From Catellicoccus marimammalium M35/04/3 (lineage in GTDB: Bacteria > Bacillota > Bacilli > Lactobacillales > Catellicoccaceae), in the NCBI RefSeq assembly GCF_000313915.1, contig NZ_AMYT01000019.1, positions 20,079 to 84,078 on the forward strand: DNA of 64,000 nt. The letters are read 5' to 3'. Below the pieces are notes generated by a model, which was not told the origin of the DNA, searched no databases, and saw only the letters and a list, made by a program, of their open reading frames with translations. A program made the position numbers and the translations under genes. Each line of letters opens with the position of its first letter. Position 1 is the stretch's first letter. Below are positions 44,526 through 56,135 of this stretch, piece after piece.

Positions 44526-46407
44526 ATTTACGTTTCATTTTCCCTTGTTCTAAGTAAACCATTAGGACACTGATATCTGCTGGATTTACTCCACTAATAC
44601 GACTAGCTTGAGCAATCGTACGTGGATTAATTTTACTCAATTTTTCTCTCGCTTCAATGGCTAATCCTTCAATTGCCATAAAGTCTAAATCTTCTGGAAT
44701 TTTCTTCGCTTCTAAACGTTTTAGTTTTTCTACTTCAGCTTCTGCTTTACGAATATATCCAGCATATTTGATTTGAATTTCAATTTGTTCAATAATCGTT
44801 CCAGGTAACTCTGGTGTATCTTCTCCTAGGAATGGTCTTAATCCTAAATAAGAAATTTCTGGACGTTTTAATAATTCGCTCGCTAAAATTCCATCTTTTA
44901 ATGGTGCTGAAGAAATAGACGTTAAGTATTCTTGTAACTCTTGTGTTGGTTTTAGACGAATGTGAGATAGACGTTCTTTTTCTTTCTCAATCGCTTCTTT
45001 TTTCTTCAAGAATTCATCATAAGCTTCATCGGTAACTAAACCAATTTCATGTCCTTTTTCTGTTAAACGTAAATCGGCATTGTCATGACGTAATAATAAA
45101 CGATATTCTGCACGACTAGTCAATAAACGATAAGGTTCTAATGTTCCTTTAGTAACCAAGTCATCAATCATTACTCCGATATAAGCTTCATCGCGACCCA
45201 AAATGAAAGGTTCTTTTCCTTGGATTTTTAGAGCCGCATTGATTCCTGCCATTAATCCTTGTCCTGCTGCCTCTTCATAACCACTTGTTCCGTTAGTTTG
45301 ACCTGCAGTATATAAGTTTTCAATTACTTTTGTTTCTAAAGTTGGTTTTAATTGGTAAGGTAAAACAACATCATATTCAATGGCATATCCTGTACGCATC
45401 ATTTCTGCTTTTTCTAATCCAGCTACAGATTGTAACATTTCAGTTTGTACTTCTTCAGGCATAGAAGTAGATAATCCTTGAACGTAAATTTCTTCTGTAT
45501 CTCTTCCTTCTGGTTCTAAGAATAATTGATGACGTTCTTTATCAGCGAAACGAACAATTTTATCTTCAATAGATGGACAATAACGCGCACCAACTCCATC
45601 GATAATTCCAGTAAACATTGGCGCACGATGTAAGTTATTACGGATAATTTCATGTGTTTTTTCGTTTGTATATGTTAACCAGCAAGATAATTGATCATCG
45701 ACATAATCTGTATTTTGTTCTTCTGAAAAATGGAAGCTATGGGGTTCAATATCTCCTGGTTGTTCTTCCGTTTGACTATAATCGATAGAACTTGATTTAA
45801 TACGTGGAGGAGTTCCAGTTTTAAAACGATCAATTTCTAAACCATTTTTCTTCAAGCAATCCGCTAACGCTACTGCTGGCATGGAGTTATTAGGTCCAGA
45901 AGAATATTTCAATTCGCCAATAATGATTTCTCCACGTAAACTTGTACCTGCAGTAATGATTACTGCTTTACTATGATAAGTAGTTCCTGTTGAAGTCACT
46001 ACTCCTTTACAAACTCCATCTTCAATTACTAAATCGACAACTTGAGCTTGACGTAAAGTTAAATGTTCTTGCTCTTCAATCGTACGTTTCATTTCACGAG
46101 AATACTCATCTTTATCCGTTTGAGCACGTAATGCACGAACTGCTGGACCTTTCCCTGTGTTTAACATTCTCATTTGAATACAAGTTTTATCTGTATTTTT
46201 CCCCATTTCACCACCAAGGGCGTCAATCTCACGAACGACTACTCCCTTCGCTGGTCCTCCTACAGACGGGTTACATGGCATAAAGCTTACCATGTCTAAA
46301 TTCATTGTTAATAGTAATGTTTCGCATCCCATGCGAGCACTTGCTAAGGCAGCTTCACTTCCAGCATGACCTGCCCCAACAACGATGACATCATAATTTG
46401 TTTCCAT
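44524..46407 (-). CDS. mnmG: tRNA uridine-5-carboxymethylaminomethyl modification enzyme MnmG
   Basis: 627 residues, normal length. FAD-binding [19 protein letters not shown] at the N-terminus, [11 protein letters not shown] with its Cys, and the second conserved region [18 protein letters not shown]. Acts with MnmE on the wobble uridine of several tRNAs. 7 bp after mnmE. Confidence 0.98.
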   Translation of the reverse strand: METNYDVIVVGAGHAGSEAALASARMGCETLLLTMNLDMVSFMPCNPSVGGPAKGVVVREIDALGGEMGKNTDKTCIQMRMLNTGKGPAVRALRAQTDKDEYSREMKRTIEEQEHLTLRQAQVVDLVIEDGVCKGVVTSTGTTYHSKAVIITAGTSLRGEIIIGELKYSSGPNNSMPAVALADCLKKNGLEIDRFKTGTPPRIKSSSIDYSQTEEQPGDIEPHSFHFSEEQNTDYVDDQLSCWLTYTNEKTHEIIRNNLHRAPMFTGIIDGVGARYCPSIEDKIVRFADKERHQLFLEPEGRDTEEIYVQGLSTSMPEEVQTEMLQSVAGLEKAEMMRTGYAIEYDVVLPYQLKPTLETKVIENLYTAGQTNGTSGYEEAAGQGLMAGINAALKIQGKEPFILGRDEAYIGVMIDDLVTKGTLEPYRLLTSRAEYRLLLRHDNADLRLTEKGHEIGLVTDEAYDEFLKKKEAIEKEKERLSHIRLKPTQELQEYLTSISSAPLKDGILASELLKRPEISYLGLRPFLGEDTPELPGTIIEQIEIQIKYAGYIRKAEAEVEKLKRLEAKKIPEDLDFMAIEGLAIEAREKLSKINPRTIAQASRISGVNPADISVLMVYLEQGKMKRK

Positions 46408-46414
46408 ATTTCTC

Positions 46415-47809
46415 CTACTTTCCTAAACAAAAATTACTAAATAGTTGGTCTAACAATTCATCTTGAACACTATCACCAGTGATTTCTCCTAATAAATTCC
46501 AAGCACGAACCATATCCATTTGACAAAGATCAATAGGTAATCCCATACCAATCGCTTGTTGTACTTCCTCTAGTGCACTTTTAGCTTCTTCTAGTAAATG
46601 AATATGACGTACATTAGAAATATATAAATGATCACGTTGAATTTCTCCTTGGAAGAAACGATCATGAATAGCTTTTCCTACTTGGCGCACTCCTTCTTGT
46701 GCTCGAATAGAAATTTCTAAAAAGTTTTCGTTTGGTTTTAGATATTTTTGTAATTCTGTTCGATCAAGATGACTTGGTAAATCCATCTTATTCAAGATAA
46801 TAATGCGGTCGCTATCTTCCGTAGCTTTTAGTAGAGCAATGTCCTCTTCACCCAGTTCCTCATTATTATTCAATAATAGTAAAACAAGATCTGCTTCAGC
46901 TAAGGCTTTTCGACTTCGTTCTACTCCAATTTGTTCTACAATATCTTCAGTTTCACGAATTCCTGCCGTATCAATCAGTTTTAACGGTACTCCTTCTACA
47001 TTGACGTATTCTTCAATTACATCTCGTGTTGTTCCTGCGATATCGGTTACAATTGCTTTATCTTCTCGTAGTAAATCATTTAAAAGACTAGATTTTCCGA
47101 CATTTGGTCGGCCAATAATCGCAGTAGCTAGACCATCACGTAAAATCTTACCTTGAGTTGCACTCGCCAAAACTTCATCTAATTCAGTAATGACTTCACC
47201 TGCACATTGATTTAATTTTTCACTTGTTACTAATTCCACATCATCATATTCTGGATAGTCAATATTTACTTCCACTTCTCCTAAAGTTTGGAAGATTTTT
47301 CCACGAACTTCACGAATCCAAGTAGATAATTTTCCATCTAATTGTTGAACCGCCATTTCTCTTGAATTTGCAGTCTTGGCTGTAATTAAATCAATAACTG
47401 CCTCAGCTTGTGACAAATCAATACGGCCATTTAAAAAGGCACGCTTTGTAAATTCTCCAGGCTCAGCTAAACGAGCACCAACACGTAAAAGTAATTGTAA
47501 TACTTCATTCACAACGACCACTCCACCGTGGCAGTTAATTTCTACTACATCTTCTCTTGTGTAAGTCTTTGGTGCTTTCATTACAGTTACCATTACTTCA
47601 TCGATTACATCTTCTGTTTTAGGATCAACGATATGTCCGTAATGGATTGTATGACTAGGTACTTCTGATAATTTTTTTGTTCCTTGGCGATAAATTTGAT
47701 CAATGATAGATAGAGCATCTTCTCCACTCAAACGTACAATATGCAGTGCCCCTTCTCCAGGAGGAGTAGAAATCGCTGCAATCGTATCAAATTCACTCGT
47801 AATATTCAT
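46415..47809 (-). CDS. mnmE: tRNA modification GTPase MnmE
   Basis: 464 residues from the ATG at 47809; a longer frame upstream overlaps the leader and lacks a ribosome site. N-terminal folate-binding domain ([16 protein letters not shown]), G domain with [15 protein letters not shown] and DIAGTTRD, and the C-terminal CLGK motif whose Cys is needed for catalysis. Partner of MnmG. Directly upstream one expects jag/khpB after yidC; that gene is absent here. Confidence 0.98.
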   Translation of the reverse strand: MNITSEFDTIAAISTPPGEGALHIVRLSGEDALSIIDQIYRQGTKKLSEVPSHTIHYGHIVDPKTEDVIDEVMVTVMKAPKTYTREDVVEINCHGGVVVVNEVLQLLLRVGARLAEPGEFTKRAFLNGRIDLSQAEAVIDLITAKTANSREMAVQQLDGKLSTWIREVRGKIFQTLGEVEVNIDYPEYDDVELVTSEKLNQCAGEVITELDEVLASATQGKILRDGLATAIIGRPNVGKSSLLNDLLREDKAIVTDIAGTTRDVIEEYVNVEGVPLKLIDTAGIRETEDIVEQIGVERSRKALAEADLVLLLLNNNEELGEEDIALLKATEDSDRIIILNKMDLPSHLDRTELQKYLKPNENFLEISIRAQEGVRQVGKAIHDRFFQGEIQRDHLYISNVRHIHLLEEAKSALEEVQQAIGMGLPIDLCQMDMVRAWNLLGEITGDSVQDELLDQLFSNFCLGK

Positions 47810-47847
47810 AGTATTTTCCAACCTTTCCTTGTTCCGCATATACGCAA

Positions 47848-47892
47848 AAAAAGTGCTCTCACCCTGCAGTTGCGAGGATGAAAAAGCACTTT
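47848..47892 (-). terminator. terminator after yidC / in the mnmE leader
   Basis: Stem AAAGTGCT / AGCACTTT with a large partly paired loop and seven T residues on the minus strand. It could end yidC transcripts or attenuate mnmE. Confidence 0.65.
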
Positions 47893-47932
47893 GACTACTT
47901 TACCATCGTATATTACATGATAAGAATGATTC

Positions 47933-47968
47933 GAACGAATAAATTCGATTGATTAATTTATTCTCGAT
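47933..47968. repeat. inverted repeat between yidC and mnmE
   Basis: GAATAAATT-CGATTGATT-AATTTATTC, perfect 9-base arms with a 9-base centre, in the AT-rich gap between the yidC stop and the mnmE leader terminator. No function assigned. Confidence 0.5.
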
Positions 47969-48031
47969 TATGTCTAAAATATAATAGAAATAGATATAGA
48001 TGTCAACCAATATCTTAATGGTTCTCTTATC

Positions 48032-48874
48032 TTATTTTTTCTTTTTCTTATTACGATTTGGGCTTTGTGCGTGGTAAAGTTTGCTTTGTAAATAGCGTTC
48101 TTTACGTAATTTTTCTTCACGCTCTTTACGAATTTTAAATGGATTATTGATTAATAATGTTTGTACCACTTGGAAAGCATTTGAAACTACCCAGTATAAA
48201 GATAACCCACTCGCTAAATTCATACCCATGAAGAAAATCATCACTGGCATTGCAATGTTCATAATTGTAATAGAAACGTTAGACTCAATTTGACTCATAC
48301 TTGTTAATTTAGAAGCAATATAAGTAAAGATAGCTGCTAGTAATGGTAAGATAAAGTATGGATCTGGTTGAGATAAGTCCATCCATAAGAAATGACCATT
48401 TGTTAATGTTTCTACACGAGATAATGCTTGCCATAACGCCATTAAAATTGGCATTTGAATTAATAATGGTAAACATCCAGAAAATGGATTTACATTATAT
48501 TCTGAATATAAACGTTGAGTTTCTTCATTTAATTTACGTTGGGTCTCTGGATCACGAGATGAGTACTTTTGTTGTAACTCTTTTAATTTTGGCTGAATTT
48601 CTTGTGTACGACGCATTTGTTTTGTTTGATAATGCATCAATGGTAACAAGATAATACGCAAAATAATTGTAAATAAAATAATCCCTAGTGCGTGATTTCC
48701 TCCAAAAGATAAGAAGGAAATACAACGAGCAAAGTTATAAACAATATAACGATCCCAAATTCCTGTGCTGTGTGCTGTAATTTGTCCTGTACCACAACCT
48801 GTTAGAACAAATAGTAAAACAGACATAGCGACTAGTAGCAATAAGCGTTTTTTCCAATATGATTTCTTTTTCAC
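48032..48874 (-). CDS. yidC: membrane protein insertase YidC (SpoIIIJ type)
   Basis: 280 residues. Lipoprotein signal ending LTGC (Cys about 27), then five membrane segments of the 60KD_IMP domain including the conserved Arg in ILRIILLPLMHYQTKQMRR, and a very basic tail (NRNKKKKK). Inserts membrane proteins with or without SecYEG. Overlaps rnpA by 4 bp. Confidence 0.97.
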   Translation of the reverse strand: MKKKSYWKKRLLLLVAMSVLLFVLTGCGTGQITAHSTGIWDRYIVYNFARCISFLSFGGNHALGIILFTIILRIILLPLMHYQTKQMRRTQEIQPKLKELQQKYSSRDPETQRKLNEETQRLYSEYNVNPFSGCLPLLIQMPILMALWQALSRVETLTNGHFLWMDLSQPDPYFILPLLAAIFTYIASKLTSMSQIESNVSITIMNIAMPVMIFFMGMNLASGLSLYWVVSNAFQVVQTLLINNPFKIRKEREEKLRKERYLQSKLYHAQSPNRNKKKKK

Positions 48875-49224
48875 TTGTCGTCCTCCTCTATGATAACTCC
48901 GGCTAAACTACAAACATGGCGTACATTTTTTATCACTTCTTTCGTAGAAAGCTGGGTAATTCTTGGGCGTGCAATTAAAATTAAATCCATTCCTTGCATA
49001 AGATTGGGCTTTAATTCTTGCACTGCTACCCGTAATTGTCGTTTCACACGATTTCTCATTACGGCATTTCCAATTTTTTTCCCAACAGAAAGTCCTACTC
49101 GAAAATGATTTCCATCTTTGCGATCTCGTATAAATAAAACGAGATGTCGATTAGCGAAAGACGCACGAGCGTTAATAATTTCTTGAAAATCTTGTTCTTT
49201 CTTAATACGATACGTCTTTTTCAT
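48871..49224 (-). CDS. rnpA: ribonuclease P protein component
   Basis: 117 residues from the ATG at 49224; an upstream ATG at 49239 is possible. Neither has a strong ribosome site. Shows KKTYRIKKEQDFQEI and the RNR motif GNAVMRNRVKRQLR. Basic protein that helps RNase P RNA process tRNA 5' ends. Part of rpmH-rnpA-yidC. Confidence 0.96.
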   Translation of the reverse strand: MKKTYRIKKEQDFQEIINARASFANRHLVLFIRDRKDGNHFRVGLSVGKKIGNAVMRNRVKRQLRVAVQELKPNLMQGMDLILIARPRITQLSTKEVIKNVRHVCSLAGVIIEEDDK

Positions 49225-49292
49225 AATCATCTCTTTCATCTAAAAAAATTTTATCTCATTGTCCATAGTAACAGAAAAAAGGATAAAAAAAA

Positions 49293-49311
49293 ACCACTGT
49301 AGAACAGCGGC
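49293..49311 (-). terminator. attenuator between rpmH and rnpA
   Basis: Stem CCGCTGT / ACAGTGG (one G-U pair) with eight T residues on the minus strand, directly after the rpmH stop. Would give more rpmH than rnpA message. Confidence 0.75.
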
Positions 49312-49446
49312 TTAAGCAGATAAAACTTTTCTTCCTTTACGACGACGAGCTGCTAAAACGCGGCGTCCATTTTTAGTACTCATACGTTTACGGAATCCAT
49401 GTACTTTTTGACGTTTACGTTTGTTTGGTTGATATGTTCTTTTCAT
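49312..49446 (-). CDS. rpmH: 50S ribosomal protein L34
   Basis: 44 residues: [19 protein letters not shown], then [20 protein letters not shown] and the end KVLSA. Normal length and highly basic. A GGAGGTGAAC ribosome site lies just upstream. First gene of rpmH-rnpA-yidC, divergent from dnaA across oriC. Confidence 0.99.
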   Translation of the reverse strand: MKRTYQPNKRKRQKVHGFRKRMSTKNGRRVLAARRRKGRKVLSA

Positions 49447-49559
49447 TTCTGTTCACCTCCACTTTTCCGAAATTGAACATGCGCATATATGTACTTTTCA
49501 ATTATAAATATCGTTATTGAACTTTGTCAAGTGTTTCTCGCAATTCCTTCTTTAAATAA

Positions 49560-49956
49560 AAACATAAAAAGAGAAGTAAGTTATCCACAATCCATTGTGG
49601 ATAACTACAATATCGCCAGTGTGTTTTTTCTTTGATTTTCAAAGTTATCCACAATAAAAAAGAAAAACTTTCCACAGTATCGACTCTATATCGGTGGATA
49701 AATCAAATTGTGGATAACTCTGTGGATAAATAGACAAACACACCTAAAACAGTGGCTATATCGCCGCTTTACTATTGTGGATAACTTTTATTTTCCTCGA
49801 TATACTGTGGATACTTTTTAAAGTTATCCACAATTTTATCCACAATATCGACTCTATATCGGTGGAAAGATGATTTATCCACAATCAATGTGGATAAATG
49901 AGGTGGTGTGTGCTAAAATAAATAAAGATTTTTGACGAATAGAAAGGAGGGACTTT
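49560..49956. other. oriC: replication origin, upstream DnaA-box region
   Basis: Ten exact copies of TTATCCACA on either strand: plus at 49581, 49645, 49824, 49836, 49875; minus at 49596, 49709, 49721, 49776, 49889; plus variants such as 49669 (TTTCCACAG) and 49693 (GGTGGATAA). Interleaved are six ATATCG words. A perfect 20-base direct repeat (49679-49698 and 49847-49866) contains GACTCTATATCGG. The position between rpmH and dnaA is the standard Firmicutes origin. Confidence 0.96.
49911..49919 (+). promoter_or_regulatory. promoter of dnaA
   Basis: Extended -10 TGCTAAAAT. The -35 position falls on the last DnaA box (49889-49897), which would let DnaA repress its own gene. Confidence 0.65.
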
Positions 49957-51351
49957 ATGTTACCAACTACTCAAGATAGTATTTGGAGTGACTTTCAACA
50001 AAAATGTTTAGAAAATATTTCCAGTGCTAGCTTACGACATTGGATAGAACCTGCTCATATTGTTGAATTTGATGAAGAACATATTACTTTATCTTTACCT
50101 GCAGATTATATTATTGATCATTGGAAAATGAAGTTAGAACCAGTGTTAAAAGAAGTTTGCTACAATTATACAGGAAAAGAAATAGAAGTTTCTTACCTAT
50201 TATCTAGTACTCCACAAGTACAACAAGAAGTAGCGAAAGTAAAAAATTCTTCTATTAATGGGGATTACACTTTTCAAAATTTTGTATGCGGAAAAAATAA
50301 TCGTATGGCCTTCACCGCTGCTAACGCCGTAGTAGAACGTCCTGGAGATTTATATAATCCATTATTTCTTTATGGACCAAGTGGTCTTGGAAAAACCCAC
50401 CTCATGCATGCGATTGCCAATGAATTATTAGCCAAAAATCCAAATGCAAATATTAAATTGATTCCCTCAGAAACTTTTATTAACGAGTTTACTAAAATTG
50501 CTTCTCAATCGAACAATACTGTGGCTTTATCTAATTTCCGCGAAAAATATCGTAATGTGGATGCTTTATTTATTGATGATATCCAATTCTTCATTGATAA
50601 AACGAAAACACAAGATGAATTTTTCTATACTTTTGAAGAACTATATAATAGTAAAAAACAAATTGTTTTAACAAGCGATCGTTCTATTAAAGAATTAGAT
50701 AAGTTTGATGAACGATTAAGTTCACGATGTGGAATGGGAACAAGAGCAAATATCGAATCTCCAGATTTTGAAACACGAATTAAAATTTTGCATAAAAAAT
50801 CGTTGGATTTAGGACTAAATTTGGAAGATTCAGCATTACATTACATCGCGAGTAAATATGATCGAAATGTCCGTGATTTAGAATCTGCATTAAAATCAAT
50901 TATGCTTTACCTTCATAGTGAATTACAAATGGATAATTATAATGAAATTATCAATTTAGCAATGGTAAAAGCGGCACTGCAACATGAAGTCGGCTCTCCA
51001 CAAATAATTCCTTTAATGGAAAGTATTCCTGACAATGAAATCAACTACCAACAAATTCAAGAACTTGTAGCAGATTATTACCATATTTCACTGGAAGAAT
51101 TATTAGGAAAAGGAAGAGCAAAAAAATATTCACAACCAAGACAGATTGCTATGTATTTAATTCGTAAGGAATTACAACTGCCGTTTGACAAAATTGCAGT
51201 TATTTTTAATCGAAAAGATCACACAACGATTATGTATTCCATCGAAAAAATTGAAAAAAATATGAAGCAAGATGAAGCATTAGCAGAAGATATTTCTACA
51301 TTGGAACAACAGTTATCCACATCAGTTATCCACAATATTGTGGATAACTAG
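49957..51351 (+). CDS. dnaA: chromosomal replication initiator protein DnaA
   Basis: 464 residues. Domain I (1-80), AAA+ domain with Walker A GPSGLGKTHL (about 140-149) and Walker B ALFIDDIQFF, and domain IV with the box-binding RKDHTTIMYSIEKIEK. Slightly longer than the usual 445-455: the last twelve or so residues (LSTSVIHNIVDN) are encoded by three DnaA boxes. GGAGGG precedes the ATG. Confidence 0.98.
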   Translation: MLPTTQDSIWSDFQQKCLENISSASLRHWIEPAHIVEFDEEHITLSLPADYIIDHWKMKLEPVLKEVCYNYTGKEIEVSYLLSSTPQVQQEVAKVKNSSINGDYTFQNFVCGKNNRMAFTAANAVVERPGDLYNPLFLYGPSGLGKTHLMHAIANELLAKNPNANIKLIPSETFINEFTKIASQSNNTVALSNFREKYRNVDALFIDDIQFFIDKTKTQDEFFYTFEELYNSKKQIVLTSDRSIKELDKFDERLSSRCGMGTRANIESPDFETRIKILHKKSLDLGLNLEDSALHYIASKYDRNVRDLESALKSIMLYLHSELQMDNYNEIINLAMVKAALQHEVGSPQIIPLMESIPDNEINYQQIQELVADYYHISLEELLGKGRAKKYSQPRQIAMYLIRKELQLPFDKIAVIFNRKDHTTIMYSIEKIEKNMKQDEALAEDISTLEQQLSTSVIHNIVDN

Positions 51352-51462
51352 ACAACTTTCCACACTGTTTTCCACAACTGTTTTGCTTAAAACACAAGGG
51401 GTACAGCCATTTATCCACAAAAAAATGGGGTCTATAATAATAATAATATATTAATACTATCT
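51313..51462 (+). other. oriC downstream part: DnaA boxes, G-run and AT-rich unwinding element
   Basis: Exact DnaA boxes at 51313, 51326, 51339 (minus) and 51411, with TTTCCACA-like variants between. After the last box come GGGG (51427-51430) and TCTATAATAATAATAATATATTAA-type trinucleotide repeats, matching the box, GC-rich spacer and DnaA-trio layout of the Bacillus unwinding region. Confidence 0.85.
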
Positions 51463-51482
51463 ATCTATATGGAGGGGTTACC

Positions 51483-52610
51483 ATGAAATTTACAATGAAT
51501 CGTTCTTTTCTACAAAATAAATTAGCAACTATTTTAACAGCTATTGATTCAAAAGTTATTAATCCAATTTTTTCTGGAGTTAAAATTGTCGCTAAAGCAA
51601 CGAGTCTATTTTTGACTGCTAGTAATGGAAATATTTCTATTGAACTAGAAATTCCATCTGCTGATAAAGATGCTGAATTAATCATTCAAGAAGAAGGAGG
51701 CCTAGTATTACCTGCTCGCTTCTTCAACAGCATTGTAAATAAATTACCACAACAAGAAGTAGTGGTAGAACAAATGTCAAACCAACAAGTGGCTATTTCT
51801 TCTGGATCAGCATTATTCCATTTAAATAGTCATAGTGCCAATGATTATCCACAATTACCAAAAGTATCTCAAGAATCTATTTTAGAAATTCCAGTTCATC
51901 TTTTAGAAGAATTAATTTCCGAAACTACTTTTGCAGCTTCAAAACAAGAAACTCGTCCAATTTTAACTGGGGTTCATTTTGTATTGAAAGATGGCATCTT
52001 TAAGGCAGTAGCTACAGATAGCCATCGTTTAAGTCAACGTATTTTACCAATGGATACGAAAGATACAGAATTTGATATTGTTTTACCAGCTAAAAGCTTA
52101 ACGGAATTATCCAAAACTTTCCGTAATAAAGACGAATTTATTACTATCAGTATGACAGATAATCAAGCATTGTTTAAAACAGAGCGCATTTCTTTCTATA
52201 CTCGCTTATTAGAAGGGAATTACCCAGATACAGACCGTTTAATTCCAAAAGAATTTATTACTAGTGCTGTTTTTGATAGCCATTATCTAAATGCAGCTAT
52301 TGCTCGTGCTTCTTTACTAGCTGAAAAAGCAACAAGCAATATTGTTAAAATGCAAATCACTGCACAACGTATTGTTTTATCTAGTCAAAGTCCAGAAATT
52401 GGTTACGTCGAAGAAGAATTAGAGTGTCGAGATGTAACGGGAGAAGATTTAACGATTTCTTTCAATCCAATGTATGTACAACAAGCTTTACAAGCATTTA
52501 AGGGAGAAGAAGTGAAAATTCAATTTATCAGTCCTGTTCGTCCTTTCACTATTACACCATTGAATGAAAAACCATTGATTGAATTAATTACACCGGTTCG
52601 TACAAATTAA
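51483..52610 (+). CDS. dnaN: DNA polymerase III beta subunit (sliding clamp)
   Basis: 375 residues with three clamp repeats. Features: MKFTMNRSFL start, ATDSHRLSQR, and the C-terminal FTITPLNEKPLIELITPVRTN. Clamps polymerase on DNA. GGAGGGG ribosome site. Followed by its own terminator. Confidence 0.98.
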   Translation: MKFTMNRSFLQNKLATILTAIDSKVINPIFSGVKIVAKATSLFLTASNGNISIELEIPSADKDAELIIQEEGGLVLPARFFNSIVNKLPQQEVVVEQMSNQQVAISSGSALFHLNSHSANDYPQLPKVSQESILEIPVHLLEELISETTFAASKQETRPILTGVHFVLKDGIFKAVATDSHRLSQRILPMDTKDTEFDIVLPAKSLTELSKTFRNKDEFITISMTDNQALFKTERISFYTRLLEGNYPDTDRLIPKEFITSAVFDSHYLNAAIARASLLAEKATSNIVKMQITAQRIVLSSQSPEIGYVEEELECRDVTGEDLTISFNPMYVQQALQAFKGEEVKIQFISPVRPFTITPLNEKPLIELITPVRTN

Positions 52611-52612
52611 TG

Positions 52613-52641
52613 AAAAAAGAGAGCTTAGGCTCTCTTTTTTT
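52613..52641 (+). terminator. terminator of dnaN
   Basis: Stem AAAAAAGAGAGC / GCTCTCTTTTTT with TTAG loop. Confidence 0.95.
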
Positions 52642-52785
52642 GTTTATTATGAATTATCTGAAAAATGATAAAAATGTCTAAAAATGAAAAAAAGGCTATA
52701 AACCGTAAAAAAACGCGAAATATTGAAGATGAGGTAAAAAAATAGTATAATATTAGAAGAAGTATAAGGGAAAGTAGGTGAAAAA

Positions 52786-53004
52786 ATGGTGGAATCATAT
52801 CCCCTACAAACAGAATATATTACTTTAGGTCAATTTTTAAAAGATATCGCAGAAATTGGTAGTGGCGGTGAAGCAAAATGGTATCTACAAGAAAATACTG
52901 TTTATGTAGATCAAGAATTAGAAAATCGCCGTGGTCGAAAGTTATATGCAGGTATGACTGTCGAATTACCAGGAGAGCGCACCTATCATATTGTCGAGGC
53001 CTAA
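52786..53004 (+). CDS. yaaA: S4-domain RNA-binding protein YaaA
   Basis: 72 residues: YITLGQFLKDIAEIGSGGEAKWYL, VYVDQELENRRGRKLYAGMTVEL. A minimal S4-like RNA-binding domain conserved between dnaN and recF in Firmicutes. Precise role unknown. 1 bp before the recF ATG. Confidence 0.93.
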   Translation: MVESYPLQTEYITLGQFLKDIAEIGSGGEAKWYLQENTVYVDQELENRRGRKLYAGMTVELPGERTYHIVEA

Positions 53005-53005
53005 C

Positions 53006-54118
53006 ATGATAATCAAAACATTAACTTTGCAAAATTATCGTAATTATCACTCTCTAACAGTTTCGTTTTCTCCTAGTTTAAATATCTTTATTGGTAATAA
53101 TGGACAAGGGAAAACAAATTTATTAGAGAGTATTTATGTTTTATCTGCTACAAGAAGTCACCGGACAACAAAAGACGGAGAATTATTACATTGGCAAGAA
53201 GAAAATACTTTAATTCAAGGAGAAATTGAAAAGCAAACAGGTTCTTTTCCTTTATCCTATGCATATTCAGCAAAAAACAAAGGAAAGATTTTACGTTTCA
53301 ATCATTTGATCCAAAAAAAGGCCAGTGAATATATTGGTCAATTTCATGTTATTCTTTTTTGTCCAGATGATCTGTTTTTAATTAAAGGTTCTCCTTCTCA
53401 ACGAAGAAAATTTCTTGATCAAGAATTAGGATTTCGTAATCACTATTATCTGCAATTACTTTCTCAATATCAAAAATTATTAAAAGAAAGAAATCAATGC
53501 TTGCAAAAAGGAAAATGGGATGCATTGTATCTTGATATTTTAGATGAGCAGTTATCAGATTATGGAAGTAAGATTATGCGTTTACGTGCTGATTTTTTAA
53601 ATCGGCTAGGAGAATTTGCGACCGAGATTTATCGTTTTTTAACACAAGAAAAAGAAGAATTAACATTAACTTATTTACCAAGTATCCCTTTGGCAAAATC
53701 TGAAGAAGAACAAAAAGAAGTGTTTTTACATTATTTGCAGAAGAATCGAGAAAAAGATCAACAGCAGAGGGCGACAAAATTAGGAATTCAACGAGATGAT
53801 TGGATTTTAAAAATGAATAATAAAGAGGCAAAGAGTTTTGCTTCTCAAGGTCAGCAGAGATTATTGATTTTGAGCATTAAATTAGCGGAAGTAGAATATA
53901 TTGCTCAAACCCTAGGAGAATATCCGGTGTTATTACTAGATGATGTGATGAGTGAGTTAGATGATGAACGACAGATGCGCTTATTACAGATTTTAGAAAA
54001 TCGAGTGCAAACTTTTATTACGACCACTACACTAGAGCATCTAGAAGGCAAAATGAAAGTGAAGCCAAAAATATTTGAAGTGAAAGCAGGAGAAATTACG
54101 ACAATTTCAGAAGAATAA
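53006..54118 (+). CDS. recF: DNA replication and repair protein RecF
   Basis: 370 residues from the ATG at 53006, right after the yaaA stop; a longer TTG reading overlaps yaaA. Walker A GNNGQGKTNLLESIYVLS, coiled-coil middle, signature FASQGQQRLLILSIKLAE, Walker B LLLDDVMSELD. Loads RecA at gaps through RecOR. Translation is likely coupled to yaaA, since its own ribosome site is weak. Confidence 0.97.
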   Translation: MIIKTLTLQNYRNYHSLTVSFSPSLNIFIGNNGQGKTNLLESIYVLSATRSHRTTKDGELLHWQEENTLIQGEIEKQTGSFPLSYAYSAKNKGKILRFNHLIQKKASEYIGQFHVILFCPDDLFLIKGSPSQRRKFLDQELGFRNHYYLQLLSQYQKLLKERNQCLQKGKWDALYLDILDEQLSDYGSKIMRLRADFLNRLGEFATEIYRFLTQEKEELTLTYLPSIPLAKSEEEQKEVFLHYLQKNREKDQQQRATKLGIQRDDWILKMNNKEAKSFASQGQQRLLILSIKLAEVEYIAQTLGEYPVLLLDDVMSELDDERQMRLLQILENRVQTFITTTTLEHLEGKMKVKPKIFEVKAGEITTISEE

Positions 54119-54121
54119 TGA

Positions 54122-54164
54122 GAAAGGAGCACAATAGCTTTTTTGTAATAAAAGAAGACTATTG
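54122..54164 (+). promoter_or_regulatory. strong ribosome site followed by hairpin, before gyrB
   Basis: GAAAGGAG (54122-54129) has no start codon at the normal distance. A hairpin CAATAG (54132-54137) / CTATTG (54159-54164), with inner A/T pairing, then separates it from the gyrB GTG (54175). If folded, the effective spacing is about 12 bases. Confidence 0.5.
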
Positions 54165-54165
54165 A

Positions 54166-56115
<1,950 letters not shown>

Positions 56116-56135
56116 TAAGAATAGAGGAGAAGCAA

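Noticed and set aside
47848..47892. T-box-like sequence (GCAGGGTGAGAGCAC) before mnmE
   Set aside because: The full AGGGTGGNACCGCG core, specifier stem and length are missing and mnmE is not a T-box-regulated gene; a simple terminator explains it.
54132..54144. Leader peptide starting at the ATA after the strong ribosome site before gyrB
   Set aside because: It would be four codons with a non-standard start; the hairpin explanation is simpler.
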